Positions 21,799 through 25,746 of a stretch of DNA of 25,746 bases are shown here, piece after piece. Location of the stretch: contig CAYJPN010000051.1 in NCBI GenBank assembly GCA_964372115.1, forward strand, positions 1-25,746, in the 5' to 3' direction. The notes under the pieces are model-generated. The model was not told the DNA's origin. It saw only the letters and a program-made list of their open reading frames with translations, and searched no databases. This DNA comes from CG2-30-36-16 sp964372115 (GTDB lineage: Bacteria > Bacteroidota > Ignavibacteria > Ignavibacteriales > Ignavibacteriaceae). The position numbers were made by a program, and so were the translations under genes. Position 1 is the stretch's first letter; each line of letters begins with the position of its first letter.

Positions 21799-24700
21799 AT
21801 GAAATTACGTTTTTGTTCAATAATTTTCTTTATTTTTTCAACATGTCAATTGTTTAGAGCACAGGCTGTAAATCCTAATCAACCTATAACAATAAACCAG
21901 GGATTATCACAAAATTTAATTTACTCAATTTTTCAGTCGAGCGACGGATTCATTTGGTTTGGAACCAAGGATGGGCTGAATAGATACGACGGTTACGAAA
22001 TCCAAATCTACCGTAATGACCCCGATGAAATAAACAGCCTCAGCAACAACGAAATCCGTGCAATTACTGAAGATATTAACGGGAATTTATGGGTTGGGAC
22101 TTATGGCGGCGGTTTAAACAAATTTAATCCAACAAACGGAAATTTTACAACATATAGGTTTAAAGAACATGACAATAAAACCATTTCTAGTGATTTCATT
22201 ACGGATCTTAACTTTGCAGTTGAAGATGAACCCGTGATTTGGATATCAACAATTAATGGATTTAACCGTTATCGAATTGATTCAAATTATAACGAAAGAT
22301 TTTATCCGAGTGTTTTTAATATCGACGAAAACAGCAATAATGTTAGAGCCTTAGAAAAAGATAAAGACGATAGAATATGGCTTGGAATAATGAATGGCGG
22401 GCTTTATTATTTTAATTACAATACTAAACAACTTATTAAACCTATTTATGATAAAGGAGTTATACCTACTAACATTACTTGCGTTACTACCGATAAAAGC
22501 GGGAAAATGTTTGCTGGAAATCATAACGCAATACTTTTCTACGATGACAAAACAAACTCGCTGCATAAACTAAAAGGGAGTGAAGAGAATTATTTAGTTG
22601 TAAAATCGATTTTGGCATTTAAGGATAACATTTATTTTTCAAATTTTAACACTCCGGGAATTCTTTTTCAATATAACCTCAACAATGATTCTTTAAGTGT
22701 TTTCTCGGATAATACTTCAATCTTTGAAGGCACCAATTCAGGAAGAATTATCACTTTACTTAATGACAGTTCCGATAACCTTTGGATTGGAACGAACGGT
22801 CACGGAACATTGAAAAAAAATATGCGCTCAAAAAAATATGAAAATTTCCTCTTCCAAACCAATGATAAAAAAGAACTTAGTTTTTCAAGCGTTAATGCTA
22901 TTCACGAAGACCATTCAGGAAATATTTGGATTGCTGGATACGGCGGTCTCGACAAATTAGATAAAAAAACAGGAGAAATATCTCCGGCAAAATTTTTATC
23001 TGCCGGGAACAGAGATAATCCCAATCTGCCGTTTCTCGGTTTATATGCGATAATTGATTCGCCGCTTGAAAACGATGCACTATGGATAAGCGACCGGGTG
23101 AACGGTCTTATTAATTACAATTTTAAAACGAAAAAGTATTCCGTTATTCCGGGTTCAATAAAAAATTCAGGTGATTCATTTGCAGGTATGCAAGTATACG
23201 ATATGAAATACGATAACCAAGGGAATCTATGGATTGCTACAGAAATAGGATTAAGTAAATATAAACGGGATTCAAAAACTTTTGAATGCTTCAATAAAGA
23301 GGCCATTAAAAATTTTCCCGAAATAAAAATCAGTGCCATAATTATTGATTCTACCAACAATATATGGATCGGTACGGAAGGAAATGGAGTTCTGAATTTT
23401 GATCCAATAGAAAAAAAAATAATTAACTATTATTATGAACCGACTAATAATAATAGCCTTAGCAGTAATAAAATTTTGTCGCTTCTCAAAGATAAAAAAG
23501 GAAATTTGTGGATAGGTACAAACGGAAGCGGCTTAAATAAATTGGTTATTGAAAAAAACAGATTTACCCGTTATACAACAAATTCAGGTTTACCCAATAA
23601 TGTTATTTACGGAATATTAGAAGATGAAAATGGTTTTATCTGGATGAGTACAAATCTCGGATTATCAAAATTTGATCCGGCTAATGGGAGTTTTAGAAAT
23701 TATGAATTCAGCGATGGACTGCAAAGTAATGAATTCAACAATGGGGCATATTACAAATCATCGGACGGCACATTTTATTTTGGCGGCATTAAAGGAGTAA
23801 CTTCATTCAAGCCGGAGAATATAACCGTAAGTGAATTTAATCCGAATATTGTGATCACAAAATTTGAAGTTAATAATGAACAAGCGCCGCTTGCTGAATA
23901 CCTGGATAAATCACTTAAACTTATTTTGTCTTATAAAGAGAACATATTCTCCTTTCAGTTCTCTTCTTTGGATTTTACCAATCCGCTAAAAAATAAGTAT
24001 AGCTATAGGCTGAAAGGCTTCAATGATGAATGGACATTTGCTAGCGCCGATCACCGGCACGCCGCTTTTACAAATATTGATCCTGGCGAATATTTATTTG
24101 AGTTAAAAGGGACAAATTCAGACGGTATCTACAGCAGCAAAACATTTTCCCTCCCAATCATAATTGTTCCGCCTTATTGGAATACGCTTTGGTTTAAGTC
24201 GTTGATCGTTTTAATGATTATTTCCATAACCGTTTTATTATATAGAAGAAAGATTAATGCATTAAAATATCAACATGAGCAGCGTCAGAAATTTTCACAG
24301 CAGCTTCTCGAATCACAGGAAAAAGAAAGGAAGAGAATTGCAAAAGAACTTCACGATGCCGTAGGCCAGGATTTGCTGATCATAAAAAATCTTGCTGAAT
24401 TAGCTCGCAGAAAAACAGTCAATACCGAAAGCAGCTACCTGGAAGACATTTCCGGTAAATCGCAGAAAGCCATTGATGATATAAGACAGATTTCGAGGAA
24501 TCTGCGTCCCTATTTAATAGAAAGGCTCGGCTTAACAAAAGCAATAGAGGCTATTGTCAACGATTTGGATGTTTCAAGTGAAATTACTTTTCATTTTCAT
24601 TCGCAAAATATCGACGGTAAATTTTCAGACGCAAGCGAAATTCAGATTTACAGAATCATTCAAGAGCTTCTAAATAATATAATCAAACATTCAAAGGCAT

Positions 24701-24930
24701 CTGAAGCAGTTATAACAATTGTTTCGAAACCGGATAGTATTTTTATTACAATAAAAGATGATGGCATTGGAATTATGACAAAGGGAAGCGAAGAAACATT
24801 AAAACATAAATTCGGATTCGGCTTAACCGGGATAATGGAAAGAGTTAGAATCTTAAAGGGTAAAATCGATATAAAATCTTTACCCGGTAAAGGAACCGGG
24901 GTTTTTATTAATTTACCTTACGACAAATAA
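21799..24930 (+). CDS. Sensor histidine kinase with Reg_prop propeller, Y_Y_Y and HisKA_3 domains
   Basis: 1043 aa. Signal peptide about 1-22. A periplasmic two-propeller sensor of many Reg_prop repeats follows (FIWFGTKDGLNRYDGY, NLWVGTYGGGLNKFNP, and so on, to about residue 680), then a Y_Y_Y Ig-like domain (about 715-790) and one membrane helix (about 798-817). The cytoplasmic coiled-coil linker leads to a HisKA_3 kinase, with phospho-His 852 in ELHDAVGQDL, and an HATPase domain (N-box ELLNNIIKHS near 950, DDGIGI near 987, GFGLTGIMERV). It would phosphorylate the NarL-type regulator encoded 30 nt downstream. Related propeller sensors often detect sugars or other outside cues; the ligand is unknown here. 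It lies behind motif copy G. Confidence 0.95.
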   Translation: MKLRFCSIIFFIFSTCQLFRAQAVNPNQPITINQGLSQNLIYSIFQSSDGFIWFGTKDGLNRYDGYEIQIYRNDPDEINSLSNNEIRAITEDINGNLWVGTYGGGLNKFNPTNGNFTTYRFKEHDNKTISSDFITDLNFAVEDEPVIWISTINGFNRYRIDSNYNERFYPSVFNIDENSNNVRALEKDKDDRIWLGIMNGGLYYFNYNTKQLIKPIYDKGVIPTNITCVTTDKSGKMFAGNHNAILFYDDKTNSLHKLKGSEENYLVVKSILAFKDNIYFSNFNTPGILFQYNLNNDSLSVFSDNTSIFEGTNSGRIITLLNDSSDNLWIGTNGHGTLKKNMRSKKYENFLFQTNDKKELSFSSVNAIHEDHSGNIWIAGYGGLDKLDKKTGEISPAKFLSAGNRDNPNLPFLGLYAIIDSPLENDALWISDRVNGLINYNFKTKKYSVIPGSIKNSGDSFAGMQVYDMKYDNQGNLWIATEIGLSKYKRDSKTFECFNKEAIKNFPEIKISAIIIDSTNNIWIGTEGNGVLNFDPIEKKIINYYYEPTNNNSLSSNKILSLLKDKKGNLWIGTNGSGLNKLVIEKNRFTRYTTNSGLPNNVIYGILEDENGFIWMSTNLGLSKFDPANGSFRNYEFSDGLQSNEFNNGAYYKSSDGTFYFGGIKGVTSFKPENITVSEFNPNIVITKFEVNNEQAPLAEYLDKSLKLILSYKENIFSFQFSSLDFTNPLKNKYSYRLKGFNDEWTFASADHRHAAFTNIDPGEYLFELKGTNSDGIYSSKTFSLPIIIVPPYWNTLWFKSLIVLMIISITVLLYRRKINALKYQHEQRQKFSQQLLESQEKERKRIAKELHDAVGQDLLIIKNLAELARRKTVNTESSYLEDISGKSQKAIDDIRQISRNLRPYLIERLGLTKAIEAIVNDLDVSSEITFHFHSQNIDGKFSDASEIQIYRIIQELLNNIIKHSKASEAVITIVSKPDSIFITIKDDGIGIMTKGSEETLKHKFGFGLTGIMERVRILKGKIDIKSLPGKGTGVFINLPYDK

Positions 24931-24960
24931 TGTATTTAAATTATTAACAAAACTTTATTT

Positions 24961-25611
24961 ATGAAAAATAGCGTAAATATTTTAATAGCCGATGATCATC
25001 CAATATTTAGGAGAGGATTGAAAGATCTGATTGAAGAAAGCAATTCGGATTATATTATTTATGAAGCTGAGGACGGACAAAAAGCAGTTGATGTTGTGAA
25101 AAAATACAACAGCGGTGTAGCTATCCTTGATTTAGATATGCCTCACTTAAACGGACTTCAAGCGGCGGAAGAATGCTTGAAAATAAACAACAGCATCAAA
25201 ATAATTATTCTAACTATGTACAAAGATGAACATCTTTTTAATCAATCCATCGATATCGGTATCCTTGGTTACGTGTTGAAAGAAAATGCCGTTAATGAAA
25301 TTCTGAATGCAATCAATTCTGTTATCTCCGGGCAGCCTTATATAAGTCCGGCTATATCGAGCTTTGTAATAAACCGGAGCAGAAATGTTGAAAACAAAAA
25401 TTCTGAATCTGGAAGTAGTAGATTAACAGAGACAGAACGGAATATCTTAAAATTAATCTCCGAAAGTAAAACCAGTAGAGAAATTGCAGAAGAACTTTTT
25501 GTAAGCATTAAGACAATAGAAAAACACCGCTTCAACATTTGCAGCAAATTAAATATTCACGGCACTCATGCATTAATCAAATACGCATTTGAAAACCGTA
25601 GTAAATTCTGA
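24961..25611 (+). CDS. NarL/LuxR-type response regulator
   Basis: 216 aa. A receiver domain (1-125) with acidic pocket Asp11/Asp12, phospho-acceptor Asp57 in ILDLDMPHLNGL, the Thr in ILTMY and the Lys in GYVLKEN. A linker leads to a LuxR helix-turn-helix (about 150-211: LTETERNILKLISESKTSRE, IAEELFVSIKTIEKH). It pairs with the kinase 30 nt upstream, the usual arrangement for HisKA_3/NarL systems. NarL-type dimers bind inverted repeats, so this is a candidate for the protein that recognises the repeated motif in the window. That link is inference only. Confidence 0.95.
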   Translation: MKNSVNILIADDHPIFRRGLKDLIEESNSDYIIYEAEDGQKAVDVVKKYNSGVAILDLDMPHLNGLQAAEECLKINNSIKIIILTMYKDEHLFNQSIDIGILGYVLKENAVNEILNAINSVISGQPYISPAISSFVINRSRNVENKNSESGSSRLTETERNILKLISESKTSREIAEELFVSIKTIEKHRFNICSKLNIHGTHALIKYAFENRSKF

Positions 25612-25746
25612 TCAGTGGTAATCTTAATCAATCTGTATCATCTGCGTTCCATAAATCACGATTTCCAACCAACAACCTGAATCCATCCACTCATCCTTAG
25701 CGCGGCATAGCCGGCAACCAAAAAAATATTTATATTTAGGCCAAAC

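Overview
The window looks like a chromosomal piece of a low-GC member of the Ignavibacteria (Bacteroidota/Chlorobi side). The main clue is the first gene, whose C-terminus carries the type IX secretion sorting domain with the NYPNPFNP signature usual in that class. A Reg_prop/Y_Y_Y two-component sensor, AT-rich spacers and purine-rich Shine-Dalgarno sites agree with this. No tRNA, rRNA, CRISPR array or insertion sequence was seen.

Layout. 153-1244 is a secreted ice-binding-like (DUF3494) protein. 1453-3879 (minus) is a Cache-HAMP chemoreceptor. Its 3' end and terminator are repeated at 4030-4306, where they cap a chimeric remnant of a second chemoreceptor. From 4950 to 11958 there is a tight plus-strand run: a frameshifted CsbD gene, a lipoprotein, a tiny membrane protein, a bacterioferritin remnant, an anchored protein, a PRC-barrel protein, a baeRF family 3 protein, a broken Met-rich gene, a SHOCT protein, a DUF302 protein, a CPH-type P1B ATPase and an HPF/RaiA ribosome-hibernation factor. 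Gaps are below about 100 nt, so this reads as one stress/metal/dormancy operon. 12202-12928 and 16889-17604 are two copies of a ~720-bp block holding a 61-aa Thivi_2564-type membrane protein and a decayed LysE transporter remnant. Between them lie a TPR fragment, a universal stress protein, a slipin pseudogene, a GT39-like membrane glycosyltransferase and a fused P-ATPase fragment. Then come a dead lipoprotein gene, a small membrane protein, a tetraheme cytochrome c, a KaiC-like double ATPase, and a sensor kinase with its NarL-type regulator.

The main unexplained structure is a ~38-bp intergenic motif found seven times (about 4823, 12199, 12897, 16886, 17573, 18991, 21365). It always has the same orientation and always stands in front of a plus-strand unit. 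It has two roughly inverted arms (CCAAAAGATG and CATCCYTTTG) separated by exactly 12 bp, a T-run, and a CGAT/CTAT tail. The arm centres are 22 bp apart, two helical turns. It probably defines a stress or stationary-phase regulon that includes KaiC and the two-component system itself. Edges of several duplicated blocks fall on this motif, so it may also have served as a recombination point.

The locus is eroding: at least seven genes are broken, truncated or chimeric. Most of these belong to stress families (CsbD, bacterioferritin, slipin), which suggests relaxed selection or ongoing reshuffling in this lineage.
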